A stretch of DNA of 64,000 nt from Aster yellows witches'-broom phytoplasma AYWB. Its GTDB lineage: Bacteria; Bacillota_I; Bacilli_A; Acholeplasmatales; Acholeplasmataceae. Shown here in pieces: positions 33,841 to 43,683 of the stretch (positions are counted from its first letter, which is position 1; the number at the start of each line of letters is the position of its first letter). The stretch is from positions 372,001 through 436,000 of the forward strand of contig NC_007716.1 in the NCBI RefSeq assembly GCF_000012225.1. Direction: 5' to 3'. A program made the position numbers and the translations under genes. Below the pieces are notes generated by a model. The model was not told where the DNA came from. It made no database searches and worked only from the letters and a program-made list of their open reading frames with translations.

Positions 33841-34473
33841 CCAAAAGACAAAAAAAGAAAATGTATTTCTTATAAAAAAAATTACGGAATTTCAAATGAG
33901 TTTGTAGTTAAAAAAGAAAATAAAATATACTTATATTGACACAAATGGAAAAAATACTACAAATTAGCAATTAAAGCCCCTCAAAAAACTAAATTTGATG
34001 ATTGTATAGTAATTAATTTTGTAGTAAAACTTAGTAAAATACAACAAAAAGGGTTTTAAAACCTTACAAATAAACTAAAAAAACCAATTTCACTTTTGAA
34101 AAGTTTCAAAAAATGTGTCAATTAATTTCTGAAAATATTTAAAAATAAAAAAAATTGCAAATTTGAAAAAAATAACTCTAATTTTATTAAAAAAACATTT
34201 TAAAAATCAAAAAAAGATAAAATTAGGGTTTATTAAAAAAGGGATAAACTACAAAATAGGCTATTTTTATCCTATTTTTGTCTAAAAAAACCATAAAAAT
34301 AGTATATTTGATATATTAACATAACATTTTTCCTTTGATTTTATAACTATTTTTACATGATAATTTATTATAATTGAGTTTGGTTACCTTTTTTATAAAA
34401 TTTAAGTATATTTTTATGTTTCAACTCATAATATATTTGATAATTTGAATTAAATTGGATTGGAGGAGTTTTT
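33841..34473. other. Degenerate sequence before the chromosomal block
   Basis: No intact gene. Plus-strand stretches such as about 33900-34060 look like old coding sequence with many stops. A -10-like tttatt and RBS ggaggag (34461) lead into the nitroreductase gene. Confidence 0.4.
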
Positions 34474-35079
34474 ATGGATTTTTTAAAAATTAAAAGTGTG
34501 CGTCAATTTTGTGCAAATCATGAAATACAAAACAACATTTTAGAAGCAATTTTGGGTACAGTTTTCCAAGCACCCTCTGCTTTTAATTTACAACCATGGC
34601 GTTTTTTTGTTTTTAAAGGCGAAAAGAGTAAACAAAAAATAGCTCCTTTTTTATATGGTAACAAAACTCAATTAGAAACTTGTTCTGCTATGATTTTGTT
34701 GTGTTGCGATACTCAAAAAAATACCTTAGCTGAAAAAATTTATCAACAAGAATTTTTAAAAAAACAAATATCTGATACAACCAAATTACAAATAATTACA
34801 AAAATTGATGATTATTACAAACAAATTTCCCAATCAAAACTAAAAAATGAGTTATTTTTAGAAGGTGGTATCGGAGCGTTGCAATTGATGTTAGCTGCTA
34901 AAAAATATGGTTATGATGTTTGTCCTATGGGAGGGTTTAACGCAAAAAAAATCAATGAAGGACTAAATATTGATTTTCAATATTTGCCTGTATTGTTGGT
35001 TGCTATTGGGAAATCACAAGAAAAACCCAAAAATAAAGCTTTTCGAATGGATTGTAAAGATTTTATTTTTTGGATGTAG
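34474..35079 (+). CDS. Nitroreductase-family NAD(P)H:flavin oxidoreductase
   Basis: 201 residues, the usual size of the small FMN-dependent nitroreductases. The N-terminal FMN-binding signature is SVRQF (about 9-13) and FQAPSAFNLQPWRFFVFKG (about 31-49); the C-terminal part has GGIGALQLMLAAKKYGYDVCPMGGF (about 130-155) and YLPVLLVAIGK. It reduces nitro or quinone compounds using NAD(P)H and FMN in the cytoplasm; the physiological substrate is unknown. Strong RBS ggaggag. It stands alone between decayed regions, so retention suggests selection. Confidence 0.88.
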   Translation: MDFLKIKSVRQFCANHEIQNNILEAILGTVFQAPSAFNLQPWRFFVFKGEKSKQKIAPFLYGNKTQLETCSAMILLCCDTQKNTLAEKIYQQEFLKKQISDTTKLQIITKIDDYYKQISQSKLKNELFLEGGIGALQLMLAAKKYGYDVCPMGGFNAKKINEGLNIDFQYLPVLLVAIGKSQEKPKNKAFRMDCKDFIFWM

Positions 35080-35207
35080 TTAAAATTGCAAAAAATAACT
35101 GTATTAAAACACTAAAAAATTAAAATATTCACAAAAATAACATTATGGCTGACTTAAAAAGTTGGTCTTTTTTTTATAAAAAGGCATTTTTTTATTTAAT
35201 AAATAAT
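35080..35207. other. Spacer with a possible terminator
   Basis: gacttaaaaagttggtc followed by nine T residues (35151-35177) is a weak stem-loop terminator for the nitroreductase. Confidence 0.5.
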
Positions 35208-35480
35208 TTAATAGTTAATTTCTATAAATTGAGGTATTTTTGCTGAATTAACTTGTTTGTATAAAACAGAAAAACATTGCAATTCTTGTTGCTTAGATAA
35301 AAAAGTATTTTGAACAATTTTATTAAGATAAAAAAAAAAAAAACAGCATGAGCCAAATCATTTTTAATATTTCTTTCATATTTCAAATAAAAACCTAGAA
35401 AAAGATTAGCAAAAAAAATCTCCTGTACCTGCAATATCAATGTTTTTTCTTTGTTATAGGACTGCACCAAATATTTTTTA
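35208..35480 (-). pseudogene. C-terminal remnant of a PdxK/ThiD-like (pfkB superfamily) kinase
   Basis: Minus-strand NIDIAGTGDFFFANLFLGFYLK with the GTGD catalytic signature of ribokinase/pyridoxal kinase folds, after which a poly-T tract breaks the frame; the rest reads LSKQQELQCFSVLYKQVNSA and IPQFIEINY-stop at 35208. Two homopolymer shifts and loss of the N-terminus. A gene being eliminated from the chromosome; which vitamin or sugar it phosphorylated cannot be told. Confidence 0.55.
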
Positions 35481-36193
35481 GTATTTAGAAAACAATAGAT
35501 TATATTCCTTAATATAATCTATTGTTTTGCTATCAGGATTATAATAAAATGTACGACTATAATCTTTAATTAAACAACATTTTTCATAATTTTTTTTAAT
35601 AGTTCCATCATCTCTATAAATAATTTTTTTGATTTTTACAATTCTTTTTTTATTATTTAACTATTAATAAATAACCTTTTGAAGCAAAATAAACAGCAGC
35701 AGAATAACAAGACCTAATTTAGGTGAAAACCAATATTGAAAAAAATCCTAAAGTTAATTTATTTATTCTAAAAGATTTTTTACTGGAATAATAACGTCTG
35801 TAATTTCAAGCCATTTTAATCTCTTTTTTTTATTTTTTTTATAAATAGGGTGGCAATTTGTTCAATTATCACCTATTCTTTCAAGTCTTTTAGTTTTGAT
35901 ATTTTTTCATTATTATTTTAGTTTGAAAAAAATAAGTTTATTATCGCAAATGCTTTAAAAATTTTAAATAATTTCAAAATAATAATATTAATTTTGATAT
36001 AATAAAGTTAATGAAAACAAACAAAAAAACAAATATTCCAAAAATCAACAAACAAAGCAAGAAAATAAATTTTTTTACAAAAAAATAAAATAAATAAAAT
36101 GAAAAAAGCCAAATTCAAACCTGAAAAATAAAAACACTATTAAATTGGATAAAAAATCAAAAAAAACAATTCAATAAACGGAAGCAATTTAAA
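35481..36193 (-). pseudogene. DUF2963 scraps and degenerate sequence upstream of uvrC
   Basis: 35485-35660 (minus) contains YNPDSKTIDYIKEY-like pieces of the DUF2963 repeat. 35690-35900 has other broken minus-strand coding (AAVYFASKGYLLIVK) that I cannot place. No intact gene. Confidence 0.5.
35995..36003 (+). promoter_or_regulatory. Extended -10 promoter candidate for uvrC-uvrB
   Basis: TGATATAAT (TGn-TATAAT) about 190 bases upstream of uvrC; no clear -35. Confidence 0.45.
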
Positions 36194-37963
36194 ATGTCAA
36201 TTCTTTTAGAAAAAATAAAAACTTTACCGCCCAATCCTGGTTGTTATCTTTTTAAAAACACAAAAGACACAATCATTTATGTTGGTAAAGCCAAAAATTT
36301 AAAAAAACGCGTCCAAAGTTATTTTACCAAAAGAAACAACTTAAAAACAGCGATGTTAATTGAAGAAACCCAAGACTTTTTCTACATTATTACTAACAAC
36401 GAACAAGAAGCCTTAATTTTAGAAGCTAACTTAATCAAAACACACACTCCTAAATATAATTTCAAACTTTTGGATGACAAAACTTATCCTTATATTGAAA
36501 TTACCAAAGAAAAACACCCACAATTAAAAATTTCACGATTCAAACAAATTCCTCCAGGAAAAATAATTTTTGGTCCTTATCCCAATCTTAAAAGCACCAA
36601 AGAAACCTTAAAATTGTTGCATCTTTTGTATCCTTTAAGGAGATGTCAGTTAGCATCAAAAAAACCGTGTCTTCATTTTCACATCAATCAATGCCTCGGC
36701 GCTTGTGCAGGAAAAACAATTAATTATAAGCCTAATATTGATGCAATTACTAAATTTTTAAAAGGCAATATCAAAGATATTTTAAAAAAATTACACCATT
36801 TAATGCAAAAAGCCAGCGAAAAAATGTTTTATGAAAAAGCCCAAGAATACCGCGACATTATTGATTCAATCAAACAGACCACAAAAAAACAACTTATCAG
36901 TAATCAAAAACTCAAAAATTGCGATATTTTTGCCTATGCATTTAATCAAGACCAAATAGCAATTCAAATTTTAAAAATTCGCCAAGGAAATATCGTTGAT
37001 TCTTATCGGAGTGTTTTTTCATATGTTGGCTTTGTATGCGAAAATATTTTAACTTATCTTAATTGTTATTATCAAAAAAACATTAAACCAGATATAATTA
37101 TTACAGGAAAAAACCAAGATGAAAATATTTTGCAACAAACGATAACTAACCAAACTTTATTGGAACAAATCTTGCAAACCAAAGTAAATATTTATCATAA
37201 GGGAGACAAAAAGAAACTTTTTTTACTAGCCTTAAAAAACGCCCAAAATGATTTATCTCACAATAATTTAATCTATCAATCCAAAGACCAAAAAATACAA
37301 GAAGCATTAAACAAATTGGCAATTATTTTTAATAAAGATATCAAAAGAATTGATGTTTTTGACAATTCTCAACTATTTGGAAAAGCCTTTGTGGCGGCAA
37401 GAATTGTGTTTAATCATTTTGAATTTGACAAAAAACTTTATCGAACTTTTCACATTAAAGGTGAATTACCTAACGAATATCAAGCTTTTGAAGAAACACT
37501 TACGCGTTGTTATAACAAAGGCAAGGAAGCTGAAAATGATGCAACAGATTTAATTTTGGTTGATGGCAGTTTAGTACAGCTAAGGCAAAGCCAAAAAACT
37601 TTAAAGAAACTGGGCTATGAAATTCCTTTAGGAGCATTGCAAAAAAATAACAAACATCAATTAACTCATCTTGTAACTTTTCAAGAAAAATTAATGTTGG
37701 AACAAGATCCTAATTTATTTCATTTTTTAAAAAGTTTAAGCGAAGAAGTCCATCGTTTCGCCGTTTCTTTTCACCGCAAAACCAAAAAAAAACTGGATTA
37801 TAAAACCACTTTATCAAACATAAAAGGAGTTGGCGTTGTTAGAAAAAAAGCCATATTAAATCATTTTGAAAGTTTAGAAGCCATCAAAAAAGCTACTTTG
37901 CAAGATTTTCAAAAAATAGGAATTAATCAAAAATTGTTTTTGTTAATTAAAAAGAGTTTATAG
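36194..37963 (+). CDS. uvrC: UvrABC excinuclease subunit C
   Basis: 589 residues, full length. The N-terminal GIY-YIG nuclease has PGCYLF (about 14-19) and IIYVGKAKNLKKRVQSYF (about 27-44). Cys-rich region LRRCQLASKKPCLHFHINQC (about 149-168), UVR domain around 200-232, RNase H-like C-terminal nuclease from about 380 (VFDNSQLFGKAFVAARIVF), and helix-hairpin-helix LSNIKGVGVVRKKAILNHF near 548-570. It makes the 3' and 5' incisions of nucleotide excision repair with UvrB. 118 bases before uvrB and co-oriented, likely cotranscribed. Confidence 0.95.
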   Translation: MSILLEKIKTLPPNPGCYLFKNTKDTIIYVGKAKNLKKRVQSYFTKRNNLKTAMLIEETQDFFYIITNNEQEALILEANLIKTHTPKYNFKLLDDKTYPYIEITKEKHPQLKISRFKQIPPGKIIFGPYPNLKSTKETLKLLHLLYPLRRCQLASKKPCLHFHINQCLGACAGKTINYKPNIDAITKFLKGNIKDILKKLHHLMQKASEKMFYEKAQEYRDIIDSIKQTTKKQLISNQKLKNCDIFAYAFNQDQIAIQILKIRQGNIVDSYRSVFSYVGFVCENILTYLNCYYQKNIKPDIIITGKNQDENILQQTITNQTLLEQILQTKVNIYHKGDKKKLFLLALKNAQNDLSHNNLIYQSKDQKIQEALNKLAIIFNKDIKRIDVFDNSQLFGKAFVAARIVFNHFEFDKKLYRTFHIKGELPNEYQAFEETLTRCYNKGKEAENDATDLILVDGSLVQLRQSQKTLKKLGYEIPLGALQKNNKHQLTHLVTFQEKLMLEQDPNLFHFLKSLSEEVHRFAVSFHRKTKKKLDYKTTLSNIKGVGVVRKKAILNHFESLEAIKKATLQDFQKIGINQKLFLLIKKSL

Positions 37964-38081
37964 AAGTGGGCAAATAAATATTCATTAAAAAAATATTAAC
38001 AAAATTTTAGAACAACCATCTAAATATTTTGAAATTAAACCACAAAAATAACCAAAATCAAAAAAATGCAAGGAGCAACAA

Positions 38082-40085
38082 ATGAGTTTAACAAATTTAT
38101 TTAAATTGCAAAGTTCTTTAAAACCAAGTGGCGACCAACCTCAAGCAATTCAAAAATTAGTTAATAACTTTAAACAAGGTTTAAAAGAACAAATTCTTTT
38201 GGGAGCTACTGGCACTGGAAAAACTTTTACCATTGCAAATATTATTCAACATTTACAACAAAAAACTTTGGTTATTGCTCATAATAAAACATTAGCAGGA
38301 CAGCTTTACAACGAATTAAAAGCCATGTTTCCCAACAATCGAGTAGAATATTTTATTTCTTATTATGATTACTACCAACCAGAAGCATATGTAGCATCAA
38401 GCGACACTTACATCGAAAAAGACTCCAAAATCAATGATGAAATTGATCAGTTGCGTCATAGTGCCGCAGGTTCGTTAATTAACCGAGATGATGTAATTGT
38501 AGTTGCTTCTGTTTCGTGCATTTATGGAGTAGGTGACCTTAAAGATTATCAAAAATCAACACTACATTTACAAATTGGAGATAAGTACGAAAGAAAAAAT
38601 TTAATTAACAAGTTAATAGAATTAAAATACCAAAGAAACGAAATTAATTTTCAAAGAGGCACTTTTCGAGTAAGAGGCGACATTATAGAAATTATTGCTT
38701 CATCTAGCAAAGAAATTGGTATCCGCATTATTTTTTTTGGCAATGAAATTGAAAATATTCAAAATTTTTATGTTTTAAATGGCAAAGCAATTGCTAACCT
38801 TAAATTAATTACTCTTTTCCCTGCTAGTCTATATGCTACAAATAACCAAAAATTACAAGAAAGCATCAAAAGAATTCGCCAAGAATTAAAGGAACAAATT
38901 AATCATTTTGAAAAAACTAACCAACTTTTAGCAGCTCAAAAAATTAAAATGCGTACTTTACACGATTTAGAAATGTTAGAACAAATAGGCAATTGCAATG
39001 GTGTTGAAAATTATTCAAGACACTTGGCACTCAAAGGAAAAGGCGAGGCGCCATCCACTTTAATTGATTTTTTTGGAAATGATTTTTTAACCATTGTTGA
39101 TGAATCTCATGTAACTATACCCCAAATTAAAGGAATGTATTTTGGTGATTTTTCTCGCAAAAACAACTTAGTAAATTTCGGTTTCAGACTACCAAGCGCC
39201 CTTGATAACAGACCTTTAAAATTCAATGAATTCCAAGAGAAAATGAATAAAGTTATCTATCTTTCAGCTACTCCTGGAGACTATGAATTAACTAAAAAAA
39301 TCCCCATTGTAGAACAAATTATAAGACCTACTTTTGTTCTTGATCCAGAAATTGAAGTGAGACCCACCAACAACCAAATGGACGATCTTTACTTTGAAAT
39401 TAAACACCAAACTAAAAACAATCAAAGAATTTTGATAACAACTTTAACTATTAATATGAGCGAAGACCTAACTACTTATTTAAAAAATTTAGGCATCAAA
39501 GTAGCTTATTTACATAGTGAAATTAAATCTTTGCAAAGACTTGAAATTTTAAAAGATCTAAGATTGGGAAAATACGATTGTTTGGTGGGAGTTAATCTTT
39601 TGAGAGAAGGACTTGACTTACCTGAAGTAGCTTTAGTAGCTATTTTGGATGCTGATAAACAAGGTTTTTTAAGAAACGAAAGAAGCCTTATCCAAACTAT
39701 TGGAAGAGCAGCTAGAAACATTACAGGAAAAGCTATTATGTATGCTGATTGTATTTCTCCTGCTATGCAAATTGCCATTGAAGAAACTTATCGTAGAAGA
39801 AAAATCCAAAAACAATACAACGAAACAATGAAAGTAACACCAACTGCTCTTAACAAAACTATTTTAGAAACAATTTCAATAAAACAAAAAGAAAGGATCA
39901 AAAATGAAAAGGGTAAGAGTAAGGTGCAAAAAAAGTTGCAAATAAATACAAATATGACAGCTAAAAATAAAGAAATTAAACGTTTACAAAAAACGATGAA
40001 AGAAGCTGCCAAAGCCCTTGATTTTGAAAAAGCAGCTACATTAAGAGATTTGATTTTAGATTTGGAGAAAAAAGAAAAAAGATAA
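38082..40085 (+). CDS. uvrB: UvrABC excinuclease subunit B
   Basis: 667 residues, full length. Walker A LLGATGTGKTFT at about 40-50, damage-probing beta-hairpin region YYDYYQPEAYVASSDTYIEK at about 93-112, DEXX-type motif VDESH, helicase motifs V/VI (GVNLLREGLDLPEV and QTIGRAARN), and C-terminal UVR domain (KEAAKALDFEKAATLRDL) that contacts UvrC. Loads at lesions, verifies damage and recruits UvrC. RBS aaggag. A PMU terminus begins only 22 bases after the stop, sparing the gene. Confidence 0.96.
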   Translation: MSLTNLFKLQSSLKPSGDQPQAIQKLVNNFKQGLKEQILLGATGTGKTFTIANIIQHLQQKTLVIAHNKTLAGQLYNELKAMFPNNRVEYFISYYDYYQPEAYVASSDTYIEKDSKINDEIDQLRHSAAGSLINRDDVIVVASVSCIYGVGDLKDYQKSTLHLQIGDKYERKNLINKLIELKYQRNEINFQRGTFRVRGDIIEIIASSSKEIGIRIIFFGNEIENIQNFYVLNGKAIANLKLITLFPASLYATNNQKLQESIKRIRQELKEQINHFEKTNQLLAAQKIKMRTLHDLEMLEQIGNCNGVENYSRHLALKGKGEAPSTLIDFFGNDFLTIVDESHVTIPQIKGMYFGDFSRKNNLVNFGFRLPSALDNRPLKFNEFQEKMNKVIYLSATPGDYELTKKIPIVEQIIRPTFVLDPEIEVRPTNNQMDDLYFEIKHQTKNNQRILITTLTINMSEDLTTYLKNLGIKVAYLHSEIKSLQRLEILKDLRLGKYDCLVGVNLLREGLDLPEVALVAILDADKQGFLRNERSLIQTIGRAARNITGKAIMYADCISPAMQIAIEETYRRRKIQKQYNETMKVTPTALNKTILETISIKQKERIKNEKGKSKVQKKLQINTNMTAKNKEIKRLQKTMKEAAKALDFEKAATLRDLILDLEKKEKR

Positions 40086-40106
40086 CAATTAAAATAATAA
40101 AAAAGA

Positions 40107-40134
40107 TGAGGTGTTCCAAAAGTTTAGACTAATA
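40107..40134 (+). mobile_element. Left PMU terminus remnant
   Basis: TGAGGTGTTCC-aaaagtttagac identical to the outer 23 bases at 8022, then diverging. sigF is gone. It starts the decayed PMU region that runs to the right terminus at 50492. Confidence 0.8.
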
Positions 40135-40548
40135 TTTCTTATGATATCTTTAACTTTGCTTTAAATATCAATTGATGTCAGTTCATCTTTATTTTCAGCA
40201 ATCATTAAACAAATAAATTTATGAGTTTTTTTAAAAAAGTTTCTTAGTTTTATTTCTTAAAAACAAATAATATTTATCAGACATAGGTCTCATATGTAAT
40301 TTAATAAATTCTATTTTTTCTTGGATTTCTTTTTATTCATAACTAATATTAGCCAATAGTGTGAAGACATAATCTTAGAAAAAAACCTTGCCCGAAATCA
40401 GTAGTCTTAACAAAAAATAAATATTATCAAAAGCTTTAATTTGTTCTTTATTAAAAGTACCTCTTTTAATTGCATTAAATGTTTTAAGAACATGAAAAGA
40501 TAAACTAATAAACTCTTTATTCATAGTTAAATCATTTAAATGTAGCAT
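40135..40548 (-). pseudogene. Decayed PMU gene of unknown function
   Basis: From an ATG at 40548 with RBS ggagaac: MLHLNDLTMNKEFISLSFHV, TFNAIKRGTFNKEQIKAFDN, a stop, then KEIQEKIEFIKLHMRPMSDK. Helical, no membrane segment. Several stops; the intact version is not in the window. Confidence 0.5.
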
Positions 40549-40639
40549 TGTTTGTTCTCCTTAAACACAAAACTACTCCTTTACTGAGATAGTTCACGGT
40601 AAAGGCGTTTTTTGGTATAATAAAGGGACACTTTTTAAA
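40549..40639. other. Spacer
   Basis: Nothing recognised; gtataataaaggga (40614) could be a -10 region. Confidence 0.3.
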
Positions 40640-41540
40640 TATTCGTTTTCTTCTTTAATTTTTTTATTTTCATTATATATATCGTTATTCAACTCTCTTG
40701 CTTTTGCTTTAATATCTACTTCTTGTAATTTACGTCTTTCTTCGGTTTCTAAATGATATTTATAAGCAAGCCTACCTATCTAAAACACAAAAAAGTAAAA
40801 TAGCAGCAGTAATTAAAAAAGTAATTAAAAGATATTGACTATTATTAAATTTAATTATTTTCATAATTATTTTTTATATTCCTTTATAATTTTGTTTCAT
40901 TTTAACAATGTAAAAAAAAGAAAAGCCAAAACTCAGCATTATTATAACATTTTTTAATAAAATAAACAATATTTAAGAATAATTAAATAATATCTAATAT
41001 TCTTAAAACAATTTTAAATAATAAATTCCCTATTACAACAACAGTATTTAAAAGAACTACCAACAATTCTAAGAGCAATTACAGTAACACCAACTAAAAC
41101 AGTTTTACCAACTTGTTTTGCTCCCTTCAATAAACCACCATTGGGATCTAAATCTTTGAGAATAAGAACATCAACACTCTGAGAAAGAAACTTTATAATA
41201 GGGGGGCATCATCTTTAAAAATCGTTAATATTTTCATTAAAAAATCAAACAATGAACTAAATAATTTTAAAGGATAAATTAAAATTGTTAATTTTTCCTA
41301 TATAAAAAAAATTATTGTTTTTATCATATTAAAAATAATTAAAAAAATATTATTCCAACCAACACTAAAATCAAAAAAAAAGATGATTTAGTAAAAAAAA
41401 TACTATAAAAAATAATATACAATAAATAAAAAAATCTTTAAAATTAAAGGAAATTAAATATTTTAAAATAATAAAACTAAAAATCATTTTCAGTATCATC
41501 AATATATTCCGCAATTAAAGGATTTTTTATATTATTTAAT
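40640..41540 (-). pseudogene. Decayed duplicate of the 6900-8021 block
   Basis: 40640-40870 matches the N-terminal part of the DUF2963 protein (coiled coil and anchor), 40930-41450 the membrane gene at 7223-7884 and 41463-41540 the ESIDDTENDF tail at 7859-8000. Order and strand are conserved; every frame is broken. The repeat region of DUF2963 is absent. Confidence 0.7.
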
Positions 41541-41612
41541 GCTTCTGCTGGGGTGGTTGTTAACAAAATCATATACGCATGGAAAGCTCTAAAACTTTGG
41601 TGGCAACAATAA
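41541..41612 (+). pseudogene. C-terminal tail of an unidentified plus-strand gene
   Basis: 23 codons in good codon usage, higher in GC than the surroundings: ASAGVVVNKIIYAWKALKLW then WQQ-stop, immediately followed by a strong terminator. Its upstream part was replaced by decayed PMU sequence at 41540. Too short to name. Confidence 0.4.
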
Positions 41613-41640
41613 TGCAATTTTCTTTGCATTATTGTTTTTG
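41606..41640 (+). terminator. Strong terminator
   Basis: acaataatgcaa-ttttct-ttgcattattgt followed by tttttg; 12-bp perfect stem. Confidence 0.85.
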
Positions 41641-41689
41641 TTTATGTTAAAATAATGATAAGTTAAAATAATAAAAAGGGGAGTATTTT

Positions 41690-42104
41690 CAATATGGAAC
41701 TATTTTAAAATTAATAATTATAGTTTTTTTATTTCTTCTTTTTGTTATAATTTCTTTATGTTTTTATTTTTATCAAAAACAAACAAAATAAAAAGAGAAT
41801 TACAAAAACTAATTTAAAATCAAATTCATTATATTAAAATAATTTTGGGTACGTTGGTAATTGGAATAATTGCTTTCATTTGGTATAATAAAAATCAATA
41901 CAACCAACCAAAGTGATTCACATACAATTAAAAACAACAAAATAGAAACTGAAGATGAATGGTTTCAAAGCAAAAATCAACAAAGAGAAAGTAAAAGTTA
42001 TTACGATTCAAAAACCTACTAACCTCCACTTCAACCCAGTCAAACAATGTATCAACTTTTATACTAAGAAATTTAACACTAAAGAAAATATAAATAAAAA
42101 TTAG
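41690..42104 (+). pseudogene. Remnant of an AAA+ PMU ATPase gene, internal part deleted
   Basis: N-terminal anchor-like pieces (IILGTLVIGIIAFIWYNKNQ) at 41840-41930 and the C-terminal piece YYLHFNPVKQCINFYTKKF to NINKN-stop at 42104 correspond to both ends of the ATPase at 46730-48835. The AAA domain is deleted. Confidence 0.6.
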
Positions 42105-42117
42105 AAAAGAGAAAAAA

Positions 42118-42435
42118 ATGTTAATTTTTAGATTTAAAAAACAATTATATTTATTTCAAATAGTTTTATTTACTTTTTTAGGATTATTTTTTATCACCAA
42201 CAATCCTCAAGTAATGGCAACTTGTAATAATAATTCTGAAGGCAAATTAAAGAAAAATATCGATATTATAGAGGAAGCGGTAGATACATTAGAGGAAAAT
42301 ATTAAATTTTTTAACAAAAAAGGAATACAAATTAATTTAAACAAATTAACTAAATTGTTTTATAATGACAAAAAAAGGAATACATCGACCCAAAATATAT
42401 CTTCAACTTCAAAACCTAATAAAAAGAAAAAATAA
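42118..42435 (+). CDS. Secreted SVM-type protein, effector candidate
   Basis: 105 residues. SVM signal (KKQLYLFQIVLFTFLGLFFI, cleavage after VMA at about 37) and a mature part of about 68 residues with a helix (KKNIDIIEEAVDTLEENIKF), a second short helix (INLNKLTKLF) and a Ser/Thr/Lys-rich basic tail ending KPNKKKK that could act as a nuclear localisation signal. RBS gagaaa 7 bases upstream. Stands after an ATPase remnant, as effector genes in PMUs often do. Target unknown. Confidence 0.7.
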   Translation: MLIFRFKKQLYLFQIVLFTFLGLFFITNNPQVMATCNNNSEGKLKKNIDIIEEAVDTLEENIKFFNKKGIQINLNKLTKLFYNDKKRNTSTQNISSTSKPNKKKK

Positions 42436-42550
42436 TTTAATATAAAATTTTAATCCTTTAAATTAAGATCTTTCTTTATGCCCAATTTTAAAAAGGAGCA
42501 AGAAAATGCAAAATTTATTTTTTAAAAAAAATAAAAAGGATTAAAATAAA

Positions 42551-42727
42551 ATGAAATTAAGAATTTGTGAACTTGTTATCAATGCTTATATAATTACCAA
42601 AGATAAAAATTATCAAACTTATATTTCATCCGGTAGTAATGATGTTTTATATGATTGCCAAGGTCAAGAATGTATTATTTTAGATTATTTGCGTTCTAAT
42701 TGTTTAGGGTTTATCAGATTTATTTAA
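42551..42727 (+). CDS. Small hypothetical protein
   Basis: 58 residues: MKLRICELVINAYIITKDKN, SSGSNDVLYDCQGQECIILD, RSNCLGFIRFI. RBS aaaagga. Compact alternating pattern suggests beta structure, with two Cys in CQGQEC. Either a real small protein or the head of a decayed one, since nearby downstream sequence also looks coding. Not recognised. Confidence 0.4.
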   Translation: MKLRICELVINAYIITKDKNYQTYISSGSNDVLYDCQGQECIILDYLRSNCLGFIRFI

Positions 42728-43118
42728 AATGTTAGATAATAATACTTCATCCTAATTTAAATCTAGTTATAAAATAAAGTTTTAGAATGTAAATTAAATT
42801 ATTATTACTACCTTTAAAAGTATTGATAATTTCTTTGGGGTTATTTTTAAAAAAAGATTAAAGAATTATTCAATAAAAAAAGACGTTGTAAAATACTTAT
42901 TATTTTAGATTCAAAATATATTTATTATAACGTTTGGAATTCAGTAGAAATGAAATATAATTTAATAGAAAAAAACCAATACTTTATTAAAACAATTTCA
43001 AATAAAAACTTTAAGTAAAAAAGAAACAAAAGAGTTTATTAAAAAAATAACTAATATAAACAACTTATAAAAAAATTATATTATTAATATATAGCAATAT
43101 TAAAAGGAATCTATTAAA
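42728..43118 (+). other. Degenerate region
   Basis: Broken plus-strand coding-like sequence (LIILDSKYIYYNVWNSVEMK and NLIEKNQYFIKTI readable) without a usable start. RBS aaaagga at 43102 serves the next gene. Confidence 0.4.
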
Positions 43119-43574
43119 ATGATAAAAACAAATAAATTAGTTAAAATTGGTTGTTTTTTTTGTATTCTTTTTCAATCAATTTTTTATTTTTTTTTAATAT
43201 TTTTATTATCACAGCTTAAAATTTTATCTTTTTTAGGTTTTAAAAGGTATTATATAGAATTTTTATCATCAAAGTTTCAAATTTTATCTTTTTTAAATGT
43301 TAAAGTTTATGATATAGAAATTTTTGGAAAAAAATATTATTATGAATTAGAAAATAACTTATTTCATTCATATTTTTTAGAATTATTTTTTGGTTTATTT
43401 TTTTTATTAATTCCTTTTTCTATTTTTTTATATATAAGATTATTTAATTCAAAATCTAATAAATTTACAAAAAGATTTTGTGGTATATATGGTCTTATTT
43501 GGGGATTGTTTCCTGGCATTTTTATCTTGTTTGGAACCTATAAAAAAGAAAGCCGTTGGTTAGTTTATTATTAA
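43119..43574 (+). CDS. Membrane protein of unknown function
   Basis: 151 residues with four hydrophobic segments (about 9-36, 82-107 and 125-143 clearest). An internal near-repeat (LSFLGFKRYYIEFLSSKFQI and LSFLNVKVYDIEIFGKKYYY) lies in the first extracytoplasmic loop. The last loop KRFCGIYGLIWGLFPGIFIL is glycine-containing. Good RBS. Not recognised; located among PMU debris. Confidence 0.6.
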   Translation: MIKTNKLVKIGCFFCILFQSIFYFFLIFLLSQLKILSFLGFKRYYIEFLSSKFQILSFLNVKVYDIEIFGKKYYYELENNLFHSYFLELFFGLFFLLIPFSIFLYIRLFNSKSNKFTKRFCGIYGLIWGLFPGIFILFGTYKKESRWLVYY

Positions 43575-43683
43575 TATTTTTATTTATCTTTTCAAATAAT
43601 TTTTTTGTTAAAATATAATTTTATTTACTTAGAATTTGATTTAAAGTTTATTTTTTTACATCTAAAAAAATGTTAAAATAATT

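Noticed and set aside
39506-40012. Minus-strand frames inside uvrB, and similar ones opposite ftsH and greA
   Set aside because: They lie wholly within conserved coding sequence on the other strand and have no recognisable features.
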